From Sphingobium cyanobacteriorum (GTDB taxonomy: Bacteria; Pseudomonadota; Alphaproteobacteria; Sphingomonadales; Sphingomonadaceae), in contig NZ_JAUQOM010000006.1 of assembly GCF_030580935.1 (NCBI RefSeq), forward strand, positions 1-64,000: a stretch of DNA of 64,000 nt. Direction: 5' to 3'. A model generated the notes under the pieces. That model was not told the DNA's origin. It saw only the letters and a list, made by a program, of their open reading frames with translations, and did not search any database. Positions 18,207 through 27,712 of the stretch are shown piece after piece; position 1 is the first letter of the stretch, and each line of letters starts with the position of its first letter. A program made the position numbers and the translations under genes.

Positions 18207-18869
18207 TCACCCGCCGCGCAGCTTCCGGATATTGTCGGCATAGGCCGGCGCGCCGCCGCGGAAGGTGGCGGTGCCGGCGACCAGCACGTCGGCGCCCGCC
18301 GCGATCGCTTTTGGCGCGGTGGTGAAATCGATGCCGCCATCGACCTGCAAATGGATGGCGCGGCCCGACTTGTCGATCATCCGCCGACACGCTTCGATCT
18401 TGCGCAACTGGTTCTCGATGAAGCTCTGCCCGCCGAAACCGGGGTTGACGCTCATCACCAGGATCAGGTCGACATCATCGATCAGGTAATCGAGCATCTT
18501 TGCCGGCGTGCCGGGGTTCAGCACCACGCCCGCCTTCACGCCCAGCGACTTGATGTGCTGGACGGTACGGTGGATGTGCGGGCCGGCTTCGGGATGGACG
18601 GTGATGATGTCCGATCCGGCGGCGACGAACGCCTCCAGATACTGGTCCACCGGGGATATCATCAGATGCACGTCGAACGTCTTTTGCGTGTGCGGGCGCA
18701 ACGCCTTCACCACATTCGGGCCGATCGTGATGTTCGGCACGAAATGGCCGTCCATGACATCGATATGCACCCAGTCGCAGCCGGCCTGGTCGATGGCGCG
18801 CACCTCCTCGCCCAGGCGGGCGAAGTCGGCGGAGAGGATGGAGGGCGAGATGAGGATCGGACGGGTCAT
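18207..18869 (-). CDS. rpe: ribulose-phosphate 3-epimerase
   Basis: Interconverts ribulose 5-phosphate and xylulose 5-phosphate in the pentose phosphate pathway. The 220-residue TIM barrel shows [14 protein letters not shown] at the N-terminus, [14 protein letters not shown] with metal-binding His and Asp, [18 protein letters not shown] and QVDGGID near the end. All catalytic landmarks are intact. It is followed after 14 bp by the heparinase-like gene on the same strand. The 136 bp between it and the PAS gene hold nothing I can assign. Confidence 0.97.
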   Translation of the reverse strand: MTRPILISPSILSADFARLGEEVRAIDQAGCDWVHIDVMDGHFVPNITIGPNVVKALRPHTQKTFDVHLMISPVDQYLEAFVAAGSDIITVHPEAGPHIHRTVQHIKSLGVKAGVVLNPGTPAKMLDYLIDDVDLILVMSVNPGFGGQSFIENQLRKIEACRRMIDKSGRAIHLQVDGGIDFTTAPKAIAAGADVLVAGTATFRGGAPAYADNIRKLRGG

Positions 18870-19005
18870 TGACCGTTCGCCTTAATCGTCGCTTGGGCCA
18901 AGGGCAACGGACATTTGGGGGACGAGTCGCGATTGTTCGCGCAGTCTTTGCGTTACAATCCGGCTGACGCGGCCTTCGCGGCATCGGGCCGGTGCGGCAA
19001 CCTGG

Positions 19006-19497
19006 TCAAAGCATCACGAAAATGGTCGGGTCCAGCCGCTGGGATGCGGGCGTGCCCTGGGGCAGCAACTGCTTGACGCCATGCAGCCCGATCACGTCCC
19101 CGTCCGGGCCGACGATCGGCGCGGCGATCAGCCGCATCGCGCAATGCCCGGCGCCATCGGCCTGGTTGATATCGACATCCAGGGTAAAGCCGCGCTTGTG
19201 GCGGATGGCATAGGCGCGCAGCCGCTCCATCGGCTCACGCGAATCCGGCATGTAGAGCGACACGGCGAGCGGGCGGTTCACCTCCAGGTCGCGCTCCAGC
19301 CCGAATATGTCATACACGCCGGCGGTCCAGTTCAGGCGGTCATCCCGCAAGTCGCAATGCCACAGGCCCAGCCCCCGTTCGGCCAGCGCAATGTCGCTGC
19401 GGGCGATGTCGGAATCCAGCAGCACCGGCGCGAGATGGGTGCGCAGGTCGTAAAGGGGCCAACTATGGTTCAGCGGCAATGGCTCGGTCGGACGCAT
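19006..19497 (-). CDS. PAS-domain protein, stand-alone sensor module
   Basis: 163-residue protein. The segment from about residue 38 (LAERGLGLWHCDLRDDRLNW, then GVYDIFGLERD) to about 140 (APIVGPDGDVIGLHGV) has the strand-helix-strand pattern of a PAS fold with its PAC end. No kinase, cyclase, HTH or GGDEF output domain is attached, so it is a single-domain sensor or partner protein. ATG 19497 follows AGAGGTACGCC. The gene lies between rsmB and rpe on the same strand. The ligand is unknown. Confidence 0.7.
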   Translation of the reverse strand: MRPTEPLPLNHSWPLYDLRTHLAPVLLDSDIARSDIALAERGLGLWHCDLRDDRLNWTAGVYDIFGLERDLEVNRPLAVSLYMPDSREPMERLRAYAIRHKRGFTLDVDINQADGAGHCAMRLIAAPIVGPDGDVIGLHGVKQLLPQGTPASQRLDPTIFVML

Positions 19498-19546
19498 GGC
19501 GTACCTCTCAGACGGACAATACCGCCTAAGCCATTATGGTTAAGGC

Positions 19547-20839
19547 TTAGTTTGTCGCCTTGGCAAGACGTGCAATAAAAAATCCGTCCGCCCCGCCCCG
19601 GTCTGTCAATGTGTCGGGCAAGGTGCGCAGCCACCCCTGCGGCGCGGGGGCCATGCCTTCGGGCAATTCCGCCGCCTGCGCCGGCATGATCGCGAAGGCG
19701 GGATGGTCGGCCAGGAAGCGTGCGACCTGTTCCTCGCCCTCGGCCCGTTCCAGCGAACAGGTGGCGTAGATGATGCGCCCGCCCGGCTTCAGCCAGCCTG
19801 CGGCGCGGGCCAGCAATGCGCCTTGCAGTTCGGCCATCTCGCTGATCTGGCGCGGGCCGATGCGGTGCAGCACGTCGGGATGGCGGCGATAGATGCCGGT
19901 CGCGGTGCACGGCGCGTCGAGCAGGATCGCGTCGACCGGCGCATCGGGCTGCCACTGGCGCAGGTCGGCCGCGACAACATCGGCGGACAGGGCGGTGCGG
20001 GCCAGATTCTCGGTCAGCCGCTCCAGCCGTTTCTTCGACTGGTCGATCGCCGTGACGCGCCATCCTGCCGCGGCCAGTTGCATCGTCTTGCCGCCCGGCG
20101 CGGCGCACAGGTCCAGCACATGGCCGCCTTCGCCCGGCCCCAGCAGGCGTGCAGCGCAGGACGCGGCGATATCCTGCACCCACCACGCGCCGTCGGCAAA
20201 GCCGGGCAGGTCGGGAATGACGGCAGTGTCCGGCAAGCGGACATGGCCGGGCGCGAAGGATGCGCCATGCAATGCAGTTGTCCACTTCGCTGTATCACCG
20301 GCATCGCGCAGGCTGATGTCGATGGGCGGGCGCACGGCATAGGCGGCGGCCGCCGCCTGCGGCATGGCCTCGCCCCATTGGGCCGCCCAGCGGTCCACGA
20401 TCGGCGCGGGCAGGGTCGGCGGGACGGGCAGGGCCGGCGCGCCGCGCGTCACCGTGCCGAACACGCCATGGACCAGCTTGCGCGGGCCGCCGTCGACCAG
20501 CGGCAGGGCGGTGGCGATCGCCGCATGGGGCGGGGTGTCGAGCACCAGCGCCTGGACGAGCGCGATGCGCAGCACCATCCGCGCCTTGGCGTCGTCGGGC
20601 AGCTTCTGCTGGGTCGCGCCGTCGATCAGCGCATCGAGGTCGGGCAGGTGGCGCAGCACCTCGGCGGCGATGGCATGGACCAGCGCGCGGTCGGCCGGCG
20701 CCAGCCCCTGCGCCGCGCCATGCAGCGCCAGCTCCAGCGGATCGCCCCGGCGCAACACCGCATCGAGCAGCCGCAACGCGGCGCGGCGGGCGGGAAAGCC
20801 GGGGACATCATCGGGGCGGATTGCGGGACGGCGGGACAT
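19547..20839 (-). CDS. rsmB: 16S rRNA m5C967 methyltransferase RsmB
   Basis: SAM-dependent RNA (cytosine-5) methyltransferase of the RsmB/NOP2 family. An N-terminal NusB-like RNA-binding domain occupies about residues 15-130. The methyltransferase domain shows VLDLCAAPGGKT (SAM binding), LDAPCTATG (first catalytic-loop Cys) and YATCSLERAEGEEQV (nucleophilic Cys). It has 430 residues and ends with GGADGFFIARL as expected. It is preceded on the same strand by a small membrane protein gene and htpX, an arrangement common in alphaproteobacteria. Confidence 0.95.
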   Translation of the reverse strand: MSRRPAIRPDDVPGFPARRAALRLLDAVLRRGDPLELALHGAAQGLAPADRALVHAIAAEVLRHLPDLDALIDGATQQKLPDDAKARMVLRIALVQALVLDTPPHAAIATALPLVDGGPRKLVHGVFGTVTRGAPALPVPPTLPAPIVDRWAAQWGEAMPQAAAAAYAVRPPIDISLRDAGDTAKWTTALHGASFAPGHVRLPDTAVIPDLPGFADGAWWVQDIAASCAARLLGPGEGGHVLDLCAAPGGKTMQLAAAGWRVTAIDQSKKRLERLTENLARTALSADVVAADLRQWQPDAPVDAILLDAPCTATGIYRRHPDVLHRIGPRQISEMAELQGALLARAAGWLKPGGRIIYATCSLERAEGEEQVARFLADHPAFAIMPAQAAELPEGMAPAPQGWLRTLPDTLTDRGGADGFFIARLAKATN

Positions 20840-20864
20840 GAGCGGCCCCTACGCGCTTTCGCCT

Positions 20865-21179
20865 TCAAAGAAAATGGGAGACGCCAAGGCCCAGCGCCAG
20901 GAACAGGGCGATCCAGCCGACGACGCCGACCCACAGCGCCAGCCAGTCGGACCGGCAGGGGCGGGCGGATACGCCCCTGGGCACGGTGCGCAGCGAGGAA
21001 GGGATGCGTTTGCCGCCCAGCGTCGCGACCGCGACCAGGCGGCGGCCCACGCCATGGAAGAAGCGGGCGGTGTGGCGGGAAAAGACATGATCGACGGTCA
21101 GGTCCACGACCAGCCCGCCGGCATGGCGCAGCACCAGGCCGGCGGCATCGACCACGACTTCGCCAATATCGTCGACCAT
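20865..21179 (-). CDS. conserved small membrane protein of unknown function
   Basis: 104 residues with a basic middle region and one C-terminal hydrophobic helix (LWVGVVGWIALFLALGLGV). I do not recognise a family. The start codon overlaps the htpX stop (ATGA at 21176-21179 region), so it is very probably translated with htpX, and rsmB follows 25 bp later. A tail-anchored membrane protein working with HtpX is possible, but that rests on position only. Confidence 0.65.
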   Translation of the reverse strand: MVDDIGEVVVDAAGLVLRHAGGLVVDLTVDHVFSRHTARFFHGVGRRLVAVATLGGKRIPSSLRTVPRGVSARPCRSDWLALWVGVVGWIALFLALGLGVSHFL

Positions 21180-22099
21180 CAGCGCCCGTGCGGATCGAGC
21201 GCGCTGCGGCGGCGCGGCGGCGCGGGGATCGGCGACAGGGCGGACGCACGCGGCGGCGCGGGGATCGCGCCCATTTTCGCCGCGATTTCCTGCAAGGCGG
21301 CGATGCGCTTTTCGGTGGCGGGGTGGGTGGAAAAGAGTTCGCTCACATGGGTCGGCACGATATAGAGCTGCGCGGCGGCCGGATTGCGCTCGGCCACCGG
21401 GTTCGGGATCGCCTCGGCCCGGCCGGCGATCTTGGCAAGGGCGGAGGCGAGCGCGTGGGGATTGCCGCTGATTTCCGCGCCGGCACGGTCGGCGCCATAT
21501 TCGCGGGTGCGGCTGATCGCCATCTGCACGATCATCGCGGCGAAGGGCGCGACGATCACCGCCATCAGGCTGGCGATCATGGAGCCATGCCCGTCCCGCT
21601 CGCCACCGCGAAAGAACAGGCCGAAATTGGCCAGCATCGAAATCGCGCCCGCAATCGTCGCCACCATCGTCATGATCAGCGTGTCGCGATTTTTCACATG
21701 GCCCAGTTCATGCGCCATCACGCCCGCCACCTCGTCGCGGCTCAGCACCGCCAGCAGGCCGGTCGTGGCGGCGACGGCCGCATTGTCCGGGTTGCGGCCG
21801 GTGGCAAAGGCGTTGGGCGCGTCCTGGTCGATGATATAGACGCGCGGCATCGGCAGCCCGGCGCGCTGGGCCAGGTCGCGGACCAGATTGTAGAAGTCCG
21901 GCGCACTTTGGGCGTCGACTTCCCGCGCGTCGTGCATCCGCAGCACGATCTTGTCGGCGTTCCAGAAGGTGAACAGGTTCATGCCCGCCGCCACCAGCAG
22001 CGCGATGATCGCGCCGCCGCTGCCGCCCAGCGTATAGCCCAGCGCCATGAACAGCGCGGTCAGCGCCGCCAGCAACATGGTCGTTTTCATACCGCTCAC
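21179..22099 (-). CDS. htpX: membrane zinc metalloprotease HtpX
   Basis: Inner-membrane M48 protease that removes misfolded membrane proteins. Two N-terminal hydrophobic segments ([35 protein letters not shown]), the zinc motif HELGH in [14 protein letters not shown], two further segments and the third ligand region around [11 protein letters not shown] are all visible. Near the C-terminus [14 protein letters not shown] is diagnostic. The start needs a decision: AAAGGAGG (22109-22116) is 9 nt from GTG 22099 but 18 nt from ATG 22090, so I chose the GTG (VSGMKTTM, 306 residues). Confidence 0.93.
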   Translation of the reverse strand: MSGMKTTMLLAALTALFMALGYTLGGSGGAIIALLVAAGMNLFTFWNADKIVLRMHDAREVDAQSAPDFYNLVRDLAQRAGLPMPRVYIIDQDAPNAFATGRNPDNAAVAATTGLLAVLSRDEVAGVMAHELGHVKNRDTLIMTMVATIAGAISMLANFGLFFRGGERDGHGSMIASLMAVIVAPFAAMIVQMAISRTREYGADRAGAEISGNPHALASALAKIAGRAEAIPNPVAERNPAAAQLYIVPTHVSELFSTHPATEKRIAALQEIAAKMGAIPAPPRASALSPIPAPPRRRSALDPHGR

Positions 22100-22188
22100 T
22101 TGCACTTGCCTCCTTTGCGGCCCAGATAGCGGACGCATCATGAATATGGGGTTGCGTCCCGCGCTCCGCAATCGAAAGGCCGCTGTCC

Positions 22189-22362
22189 ATGGGAACCTTC
22201 AACGGCAAGCGCCCCGCGCATGTGAAGCCGCCCGCCCATCTGTCCAAAAGCCCGCCGGTGCCGGTTCCCGATCCGGTCGACGCGCCCGCGCGCCATCAGG
22301 AAGCGCTCAGCCCGGTCCGCTATGGCGACTGGGAACGCAAGGGAATCGCGATCGATTTCTGA
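22189..22362 (+). CDS. DUF1674 (SdhAF4-like) small protein
   Basis: A 57-residue protein read from ATG 22189. The C-terminus [14 protein letters not shown] is the hallmark of DUF1674, whose mitochondrial member SDHAF4 helps assemble the flavinylated succinate dehydrogenase subunit. The N-terminal part is low-complexity and rich in Pro and Lys. AAAGG lies about 9 nt upstream. It is divergent from htpX, an arrangement common among alphaproteobacteria. A role in succinate dehydrogenase assembly is inferred from the family alone. Confidence 0.85.
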   Translation: MGTFNGKRPAHVKPPAHLSKSPPVPVPDPVDAPARHQEALSPVRYGDWERKGIAIDF

Positions 22363-22503
22363 GGATCAGGGCGTCGGGGTTCATCCGGGGCGGCACGATT
22401 CGCCGTCCATAATGCACGGCTGCCGCTGGCCCGTGCCGACCCTGCGGGGAGCGCACGCCTGCACCTCTGGCCTTTTGCCCCGTTCGCCCTGAAGGCTGGG
22501 CGG

Positions 22504-22989
22504 ATGAAGGAGATACGGGGCGTGGGTGTGCATCTGGTTGCTGACGTGAATGGAAAGACGGTATCGGATTATGCGCCGGAGGACGCGGCGTTGCTATGTG
22601 CGGTGGGGCGGCTGGTGTGCGCCTGGACCATGCTGGAACAGAGTCTGGAAACCAAGATTGCGCAATTGCGGGAGGCGATGGGCGACATCCGCACCGTCGG
22701 CGCCCGCACCCGGCCGGGCATGACCAAGCTGATGACCGAATTGCGGACCATGGTGGCGATGCGCGACCGCCGCAATGCCAGCGCGCTGACCGAAATAGCC
22801 GCTATCGAGCGGGACATGCAGCGGATCGACCGCTTCCGCGCGCTCATCATCCAGGGCTTTCACCAGCCCGCACCGGGCGGCTTCACCTGTCGCGATGGCC
22901 GCAACAATATCCAGCATATTGCGTTGGAACAGTTGGACAGCGAAATCGATGCGCTGGAAGTCGTCGCCAACCGCCTTCTCGCGGTCTGA
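22504..22989 (+). CDS. hypothetical protein
   Basis: 161-residue soluble protein, mainly helical and charged, with heptad-like stretches (LVCAWTMLEQSLETKIAQLR; TEIAAIERDMQRIDRFRALI). I do not recognise a family. ATG 22504 has GAAGG 8 nt upstream; GTG 22522 is an alternative, with AAGGAG 9 nt before it. It stands alone before galU. The 141 bp to the DUF1674 gene show nothing assignable. Confidence 0.6.
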   Translation: MKEIRGVGVHLVADVNGKTVSDYAPEDAALLCAVGRLVCAWTMLEQSLETKIAQLREAMGDIRTVGARTRPGMTKLMTELRTMVAMRDRRNASALTEIAAIERDMQRIDRFRALIIQGFHQPAPGGFTCRDGRNNIQHIALEQLDSEIDALEVVANRLLAV

Positions 22990-23079
22990 CCCGCGCCCTA
23001 AATCCATGCCGGGCGCTTGACCTTTGCCACAGGCGCGGCAATCCAGAGGCCGATCGCGCCAGTGTGAAGGGAATCCCAT

Positions 23080-23955
23080 TTGACCAAGCCGATTCGTAAA
23101 GCCGTTTTTCCTGTCGCGGGGCTGGGGACGCGCTTTCTTCCTGCCACCAAGGCGGTGCCCAAGGAATTGTTGCCGGTCGTCGACCGGCCGCTGATCCAAT
23201 ATGCGGTGGACGAAGCGCGCGAGGCGGGGATCGAGCAGATGATCTTCGTCACCGGGCGCGGCAAGGGCGCGATCGAGGATTATTTCGACATCGCCTATGA
23301 AGCCGAAGCGACCCAGCGTGAACGGGGCAAGGATCTTTCGGCGCTGGACGGGACGCGGCTGGAACCGGGCAATGCGGTATTCATCCGCCAGCAGGAGCCG
23401 CTGGGCCTGGGCCATGCGATCTGGTGCGCGCGCACCATCGTCGGCGACGAACCCTTCGCCATCCTGCTGCCCGACGAATTCATGAAGGGCGCGCGCGGCA
23501 ATGGCTGCATGAAGCAGATGGTCGACGCTTATGAAAGGGTCGGCGGCAATCTGGTCTGTGCGCTCGAAATCCCGATGGAAGACACGCCCAATTATGGCGT
23601 GATCGCGCCGGGTGCGCGCGACGGGGCGCTGACGCAAGTGACCGGACTGGTGGAAAAGCCCGCGCTCGGCACCGCGCCGTCGAACCTGATCGTGCCGGGC
23701 CGCTACATCCTCCAGCCCGATGTGATGCACATTCTGGAGACGCAGGAAAAGGGCGCGGGGGGCGAGATTCAGTTGACCGACGCCATGGCCGCGCTGATCG
23801 GCAGACAGCCCTTCCATGGCGTGACCTTCGATGGCCGCCGTTTCGACTGCGGTTCCAAGGCCGGCTATATCGAGGCCAATCTGGCGCTGGCGCTGGAGCG
23901 CCCCGACCTCAAGGACCATATTCGCGCCTTCGCCCAGGAAGAACTGGCGCGGTAG
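23080..23955 (+). CDS. galU: UTP-glucose-1-phosphate uridylyltransferase GalU
   Basis: Makes UDP-glucose from UTP and glucose 1-phosphate for envelope polysaccharide and glycolipid synthesis. The nucleotidyltransferase motif GLGTRFLPATKAVPKE is at residues 15-30, followed by PVVDRPLIQYAVDEA. Also present are VTGRGKGAIEDYFD, EQMIFV, LGHA and TDAM near the substrate site. It has 291 residues. The coding frame opens with TTG at 23080, after AAGGGA. An in-frame TGA at 23065-23067 rules out any upstream start, and the family's usual N-terminus (TKPIRKAVFP) begins right there. A bidirectional terminator follows. Confidence 0.97.
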   Translation: MTKPIRKAVFPVAGLGTRFLPATKAVPKELLPVVDRPLIQYAVDEAREAGIEQMIFVTGRGKGAIEDYFDIAYEAEATQRERGKDLSALDGTRLEPGNAVFIRQQEPLGLGHAIWCARTIVGDEPFAILLPDEFMKGARGNGCMKQMVDAYERVGGNLVCALEIPMEDTPNYGVIAPGARDGALTQVTGLVEKPALGTAPSNLIVPGRYILQPDVMHILETQEKGAGGEIQLTDAMAALIGRQPFHGVTFDGRRFDCGSKAGYIEANLALALERPDLKDHIRAFAQEELAR

Positions 23956-24003
23956 CCGAACCGGGCTGGCGCGCCGCGTTTGCAAAGGGCATCGCAGCCC
24001 ATG

Positions 24004-24038
24004 AAAAAAGGCGGCATCCCGACCGGGAGCCGCCTTTT
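24004..24038. terminator. bidirectional terminator between galU and ssb
   Basis: GGCGGC pairs with GCCGCC around a 13-base loop, with an A-run on the left and TTTT on the right. It can end galU on the + strand and ssb on the - strand. Confidence 0.8.
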
Positions 24039-24059
24039 ATGATGCCGGAGCGATGGCCG

Positions 24060-24653
24060 TCAGAACGGCACTTCGTCGTCCAGGTCGTTGTCGAAATTGG
24101 GGCTGCCTGCCCGGCCGGCGCCACTGCCCGCGCCGCCCGACGACCGGCCGCCGCCAAAGCCGCCGCCGCCCTGGCTGCCACCACCGAAATCGTCATAGTC
24201 GCCGCCGCCGAAGCCGCTCGATCCGCCCTGCCAGTCGCTCACGCCCTGCTGCGACCGGCCACCGCCACCATAGCCGCCGCCCTGGCCGCCACCACCGCCC
24301 GGCGCGCCGTCCAGCATGGTCAGCACCGATCCCAGGCCCTGCAACACGACTTCGGTGGTGTAACGATCATTGCCCTGCTGGTCCTGCCATTTGCGGGTGC
24401 GCAACTGGCCCTCGATATAGACTTTCGACCCCTTGCGCAGGAAGCGTTCGGCCACGCCGACCAGCCCTTCGGAAAAGATCGCGACGCTGTGCCACTCGGT
24501 GCGCTCCTTGCGCTCGCCGCTGTTGCGGTCTTTCCAGCTTTCGGACGTGGCGATGCGCAGATTGCACACCTTGCCGCCATTCTGGAAGCTCTTGACCTCC
24601 GGGTCGGCGCCCAGATTGCCGACCAGAATGACCTTGTTGACCGAGCCTGCCAT
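24060..24653 (-). CDS. ssb: single-stranded DNA-binding protein
   Basis: Coats single-stranded DNA in replication, recombination and repair. The OB fold covers residues 1-112 ([52 protein letters not shown]). It is followed by a Gly/Ser-rich disordered linker of about 70 residues and the acidic partner-binding tip DDEVPF. The length of 197 residues is slightly above the E. coli protein because of the linker. GGAGG sits just before ATG 24653. Confidence 0.97.
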   Translation of the reverse strand: MAGSVNKVILVGNLGADPEVKSFQNGGKVCNLRIATSESWKDRNSGERKERTEWHSVAIFSEGLVGVAERFLRKGSKVYIEGQLRTRKWQDQQGNDRYTTEVVLQGLGSVLTMLDGAPGGGGGQGGGYGGGGRSQQGVSDWQGGSSGFGGGDYDDFGGGSQGGGGFGGGRSSGGAGSGAGRAGSPNFDNDLDDEVPF

Positions 24654-24711
24654 GATTCCTCCGAAAGCGCCAAAGCGGCCGTTATAGTGCGGTCGGCGCT
24701 CCGGTCCAGAG

Positions 24712-26565
24712 TCAACCTAGGCCCAGCGCCACCGCCGTCCAGTAAGTGATGCCCGCCGCGACATAGGCCAGCGTGAACAGATAGCCGATCATGAATCCGG
24801 TCCATTTCCAGCCCGCCGTCTCCCGCCGCGTGACCGCGATGGTGGAAATGCATTGCGGCGCGAACACGAACCAGGCGAGGAAGGCGAGCGCCGTCGCCAG
24901 CGACCAGCGCCCTTGCAACCGCTCGCCCAGCCCCTTGTCCAGCGCTTCGACATCATCCTCGGCATCGATCGCATAGACGGTGGCGATGGCGGACACGGCG
25001 ACTTCGCGCGCGGCCATCGACGGCAGCAGCGCCAGCGATATGTCGCGGTTGAAGCCGATCGGCGCGACCAGCAGGTGGATGCCGCCCGCGATCCGGCCGG
25101 CAATCGAATATTCGCTCTGCCGCACGCCGTCGGGCGCCTTGGGAAAGCTCATCAGCGCCCACAGGACGATGTTGGTGAACAGGATGATGGTGCCCGCGCG
25201 CTTCAGGAAGATGACGGCGCGCTGCCACAGGCCGATCAGCAGGTCCTGCGGCCGGGGCCACTGATATTTGGGCATTTCCATCAGGAAGCCGCTGCTCTGC
25301 CCCTTCGTCACGGTCAGCCGCAGCGCCCAGGCGGCGATCAGCGCGCCGACGATGCCAAAGACATAGAGCAGGAACATCACCAGCCCTTGCAGGCCGATCC
25401 CCGGTCCCACGTCCCGCGCCGGGATGAAGGCGCTGATGATCAGGCCATAGACCGGCAGCCGGGCCGAACAGGTCATCAGCGGCGCGATCAATATGGTGGT
25501 CAGCCGGTCCTTGGGGTCGGAAATGGTGCGCGTCGCCATGATCCCCGGCACCGCGCAGGCGAAGGAGGACAAGAGCGGGATGAAGGCCCGTCCCGACAGG
25601 CCGACCCGCGCCATCAGCCCGTCCATGATGAAGGCCGCGCGCGCCATATAGCCGGTCGCTTCCAGCATCAGGATGAAGAAGAAGAGGATCAGGATCTGCG
25701 GCAGGAACACGATCACCGCGCCCACGCCGCCGACCACGCCCTGCAACAGGAAATCGTGCAGAATGCCCGGCGGCAGCGTCGCCGTCACTGCTTCGCCCAG
25801 CGCCGTGACCCAGCCTTCCAGCAGGTCGGCGGGCGCGGAGGCCCAACTGAACACCGCCTGGAACATGACGAACAGCAGGGCGAGCAGGATCAGGAAGCCG
25901 GCAACGGGGTGCAGCAGCACCCGGTCCACCGCCGCCGTCAGCCGGCGCGACGGGGTTTCGCGCACGATCGCGGCGCGGGCGATCCGCCGCGCGTCGGTGC
26001 GGACCGCATCGAAATCCCGCACCGGCCCGGTGATATAGGGGGCGGGCGCGCCGTTCATCTGCCCTTCCAGCGCCTGGCGCAGATGGTCGAGGCCGCGCTT
26101 GCGCACCGCGACGGTCGACACCACCGGCACGCCCAGTTCGCGCGCCAGCACATTGGCGTCCAGTTCCAGCCCGTCGCGGGTGGCCAGATCGACCATGTTG
26201 AGCGCGACCACGGTGGGCAGGCCGAGCGCGATCAGCTCCAGCGCGAAGCGCAGATGATTGTCGAGGTTCGACGCATCCACCACCACGATCAGCGCGTCGG
26301 GGCGGCGTTCGCCCTCCTGCCGGCCCAGCACCACGTCGCGCGTCACCTGCTCGTCGGGGCTGGTCGGGTCCAGGCTGTATGTGCCGGGCAGGTCGACCAG
26401 CTCGACCGGGCGGCCGTCGGGCAATGACAGGCGGCCCGCCTTGCGCTCCACCGTGACGCCGGGATAATTGCCCAGCTTCTGCCGCGCGCCGGTCAGCGCG
26501 TTGAACAGGGCGCTCTTGCCCGCATTGGGATTGCCGACCAGCGCGACCAGGGGCAGGGCGCTCAT
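24712..26565 (-). CDS. feoB: ferrous iron transporter FeoB
   Basis: Inner-membrane Fe(II) uptake protein. The cytosolic G domain at the N-terminus shows G1 GNPNAGKS (11-18), G3 [10 protein letters not shown] and G4 NMVD. The membrane part has repeated Gate segments with conserved cysteines ([29 protein letters not shown]) and the late motif [16 protein letters not shown]. At 617 residues it is about 150 shorter than E. coli FeoB, mainly because the helical domain after the G domain is short. It overlaps feoA by 4 bp (ATGA). No feoC is present. Confidence 0.96.
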   Translation of the reverse strand: MSALPLVALVGNPNAGKSALFNALTGARQKLGNYPGVTVERKAGRLSLPDGRPVELVDLPGTYSLDPTSPDEQVTRDVVLGRQEGERRPDALIVVVDASNLDNHLRFALELIALGLPTVVALNMVDLATRDGLELDANVLARELGVPVVSTVAVRKRGLDHLRQALEGQMNGAPAPYITGPVRDFDAVRTDARRIARAAIVRETPSRRLTAAVDRVLLHPVAGFLILLALLFVMFQAVFSWASAPADLLEGWVTALGEAVTATLPPGILHDFLLQGVVGGVGAVIVFLPQILILFFFILMLEATGYMARAAFIMDGLMARVGLSGRAFIPLLSSFACAVPGIMATRTISDPKDRLTTILIAPLMTCSARLPVYGLIISAFIPARDVGPGIGLQGLVMFLLYVFGIVGALIAAWALRLTVTKGQSSGFLMEMPKYQWPRPQDLLIGLWQRAVIFLKRAGTIILFTNIVLWALMSFPKAPDGVRQSEYSIAGRIAGGIHLLVAPIGFNRDISLALLPSMAAREVAVSAIATVYAIDAEDDVEALDKGLGERLQGRWSLATALAFLAWFVFAPQCISTIAVTRRETAGWKWTGFMIGYLFTLAYVAAGITYWTAVALGLG

Positions 26566-26831
26566 GCGGCCTTTTCCGTTTCAGCCATTTCGGGGCCGGT
26601 CCGCACGGTGATGGCGGTGGCATGGGCGCGGCGCATCGCGATGGTCATGCGTCCGACCTTGCAGGCGATCGGTCCCTTGCCCAGGAATCCGCCATGGTGC
26701 AGCGCCTCGACACTGGCCCCTTCGCACAGGCCGAATTCGCGCAGCCGCTGGCCTTCCGACGGGGTCAGGGCGGCCCAGTCGATCCAGTCGACATAGGCGG
26801 GTTGGCGCAGGGGCAGGTCGGTCAAACGCAA
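26562..26831 (-). CDS. feoA: ferrous iron transport accessory protein FeoA
   Basis: 89-residue SH3-like protein that assists FeoB. The sequence shows LREFGLCEGASVEALHHGG, KVGRMTIAMRRAHA and a short charged tail, as in FeoA. The frame opens with TTG at 26831; an in-frame TAG lies 26 nt upstream and no Shine-Dalgarno sequence is visible, so initiation may be weak. A second TTG two codons on is also possible. It is coupled to feoB and sits just below an inverted repeat that resembles a Fur site. Confidence 0.88.
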   Translation of the reverse strand: MRLTDLPLRQPAYVDWIDWAALTPSEGQRLREFGLCEGASVEALHHGGFLGKGPIACKVGRMTIAMRRAHATAITVRTGPEMAETEKAA

Positions 26832-26837
26832 GGGAAG

Positions 26838-26871
26838 GATACTCGCACTCTATTTCTGCGAGTGACTATCA
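26838..26871 (-). promoter_or_regulatory. inverted repeat, Fur-like operator for feoAB
   Basis: ACTCGCA (26841-26847) and TGCGAGT (26857-26863) form a perfect inverted repeat flanked by GATA and TATC. The overlapping 15-mer TGCGAGTGACTATCA (26857-26871) matches the classical Fur core TGATAATnATTATCA at 10 of 14 positions. The site lies 7-40 bp before the feoA start. Iron control by Fur is inferred. Confidence 0.5.
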
Positions 26872-26909
26872 ATACCGATTGCGAAAGACCAGCGGGAATC
26901 GCGCGTCGA

Positions 26910-27572
26910 TCAGATCGCCGGGTAACGCAGGCGCCCGATGAAGCGCGCAAGACTCAGCCGTTCGCCACCGCCTGCCCCTTTCACCGACGCCTTGAACTTT
27001 TCGAAGCGCATCACATTCTCGATCCGGCGCGCCAGGAAGGCGCGGCTGTCGGCATGTCCCTCGCTCTGGTCATCCACGAACACCATCAATGTCGCGGCAT
27101 AGACGGCGGTGAGCGTCATGCGCTTGCTGTAATGGGCAAGGTCGGTTGCGGTGTCGCCGGCCGCGCGCCACATCGCATCCGCCGCGCGCCAGCCCAGCCG
27201 GGCGGAACGGACCGCGTTCGTCGGCAGCGCCAGGATCGCGATCGCGCGGCGCAAGGCTTCCCGGTCGGGTGCCAGCAAGGCCAGCCGCGCCTCGACCAGG
27301 GCCGTGATTTTCCTGCGGATCGACAGGGTCGCCAATCCATCGGCGGGCAGCGCGTCGATCATGCGGGCATCGATGCTGGCGAACCAGGCGTCGATCATGT
27401 CGATCGCGCCATCGGCAAAGGCCAGCCGGGCAATGTCGGCGTCAATGCCCTTTTCGGCCGCGGCCATCGCCACCGCCTGGGGCCGCCAGCCGTCAAAGGC
27501 GGCATGCCGTGCCAGCACCGGGGCCAGCATTGCCCGGATTTCGTCGAGGGTGAGGTCGGATATGTCGCTCAT
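26910..27572 (-). CDS. COQ9 family protein
   Basis: 220-residue protein of the COQ9 family, a TetR-like helical fold that in mitochondria binds lipid and supports the COQ7 hydroxylation step of ubiquinone synthesis. The family segment MWRAAGDTATDLAHYSKRMT, followed by LTAVYAATLMVFVDD, is clear at about residues 130-165. The N-terminal part is LDEIRAMLAPVLARHAAFDG. It is divergent from the Old Yellow Enzyme gene and downstream of nothing obvious. The bacterial role is inferred from homology. Confidence 0.88.
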   Translation of the reverse strand: MSDISDLTLDEIRAMLAPVLARHAAFDGWRPQAVAMAAAEKGIDADIARLAFADGAIDMIDAWFASIDARMIDALPADGLATLSIRRKITALVEARLALLAPDREALRRAIAILALPTNAVRSARLGWRAADAMWRAAGDTATDLAHYSKRMTLTAVYAATLMVFVDDQSEGHADSRAFLARRIENVMRFEKFKASVKGAGGGERLSLARFIGRLRYPAI

Positions 27573-27678
27573 GGCCTGTATCTAGGCATGCTATCGCGGG
27601 CGCACAAGCGTTGGACTGGCAGGGTGGGGGTTGAACTCGGCCGATGGGCTTCCTAGCTGGCTGGGCACATCAATTCGC

Positions 27679-27693
27679 GTTGCAAAATGCAAC
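27679..27693 (+). promoter_or_regulatory. palindrome GTTGCA-AAA-TGCAAC before the Old Yellow Enzyme gene
   Basis: A perfect 6+3+6 palindrome ends 19 bp before ATG 27713. The same core, TTGCA-N3-TGCAA, occurs in the ribB promoter at 30649-30663. A shared repressor is suggested; the regulator is unknown. Confidence 0.55.
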
Positions 27694-27712
27694 CATGATT
27701 GAGGGAGATGAC

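Noticed and set aside
18193..18390. N-terminal extension of the heparinase-like protein by 66 residues
   Set aside because: The extension lies inside rpe in another frame and is Arg-rich low-complexity; ATG 18192 is 14 bp after the rpe stop.
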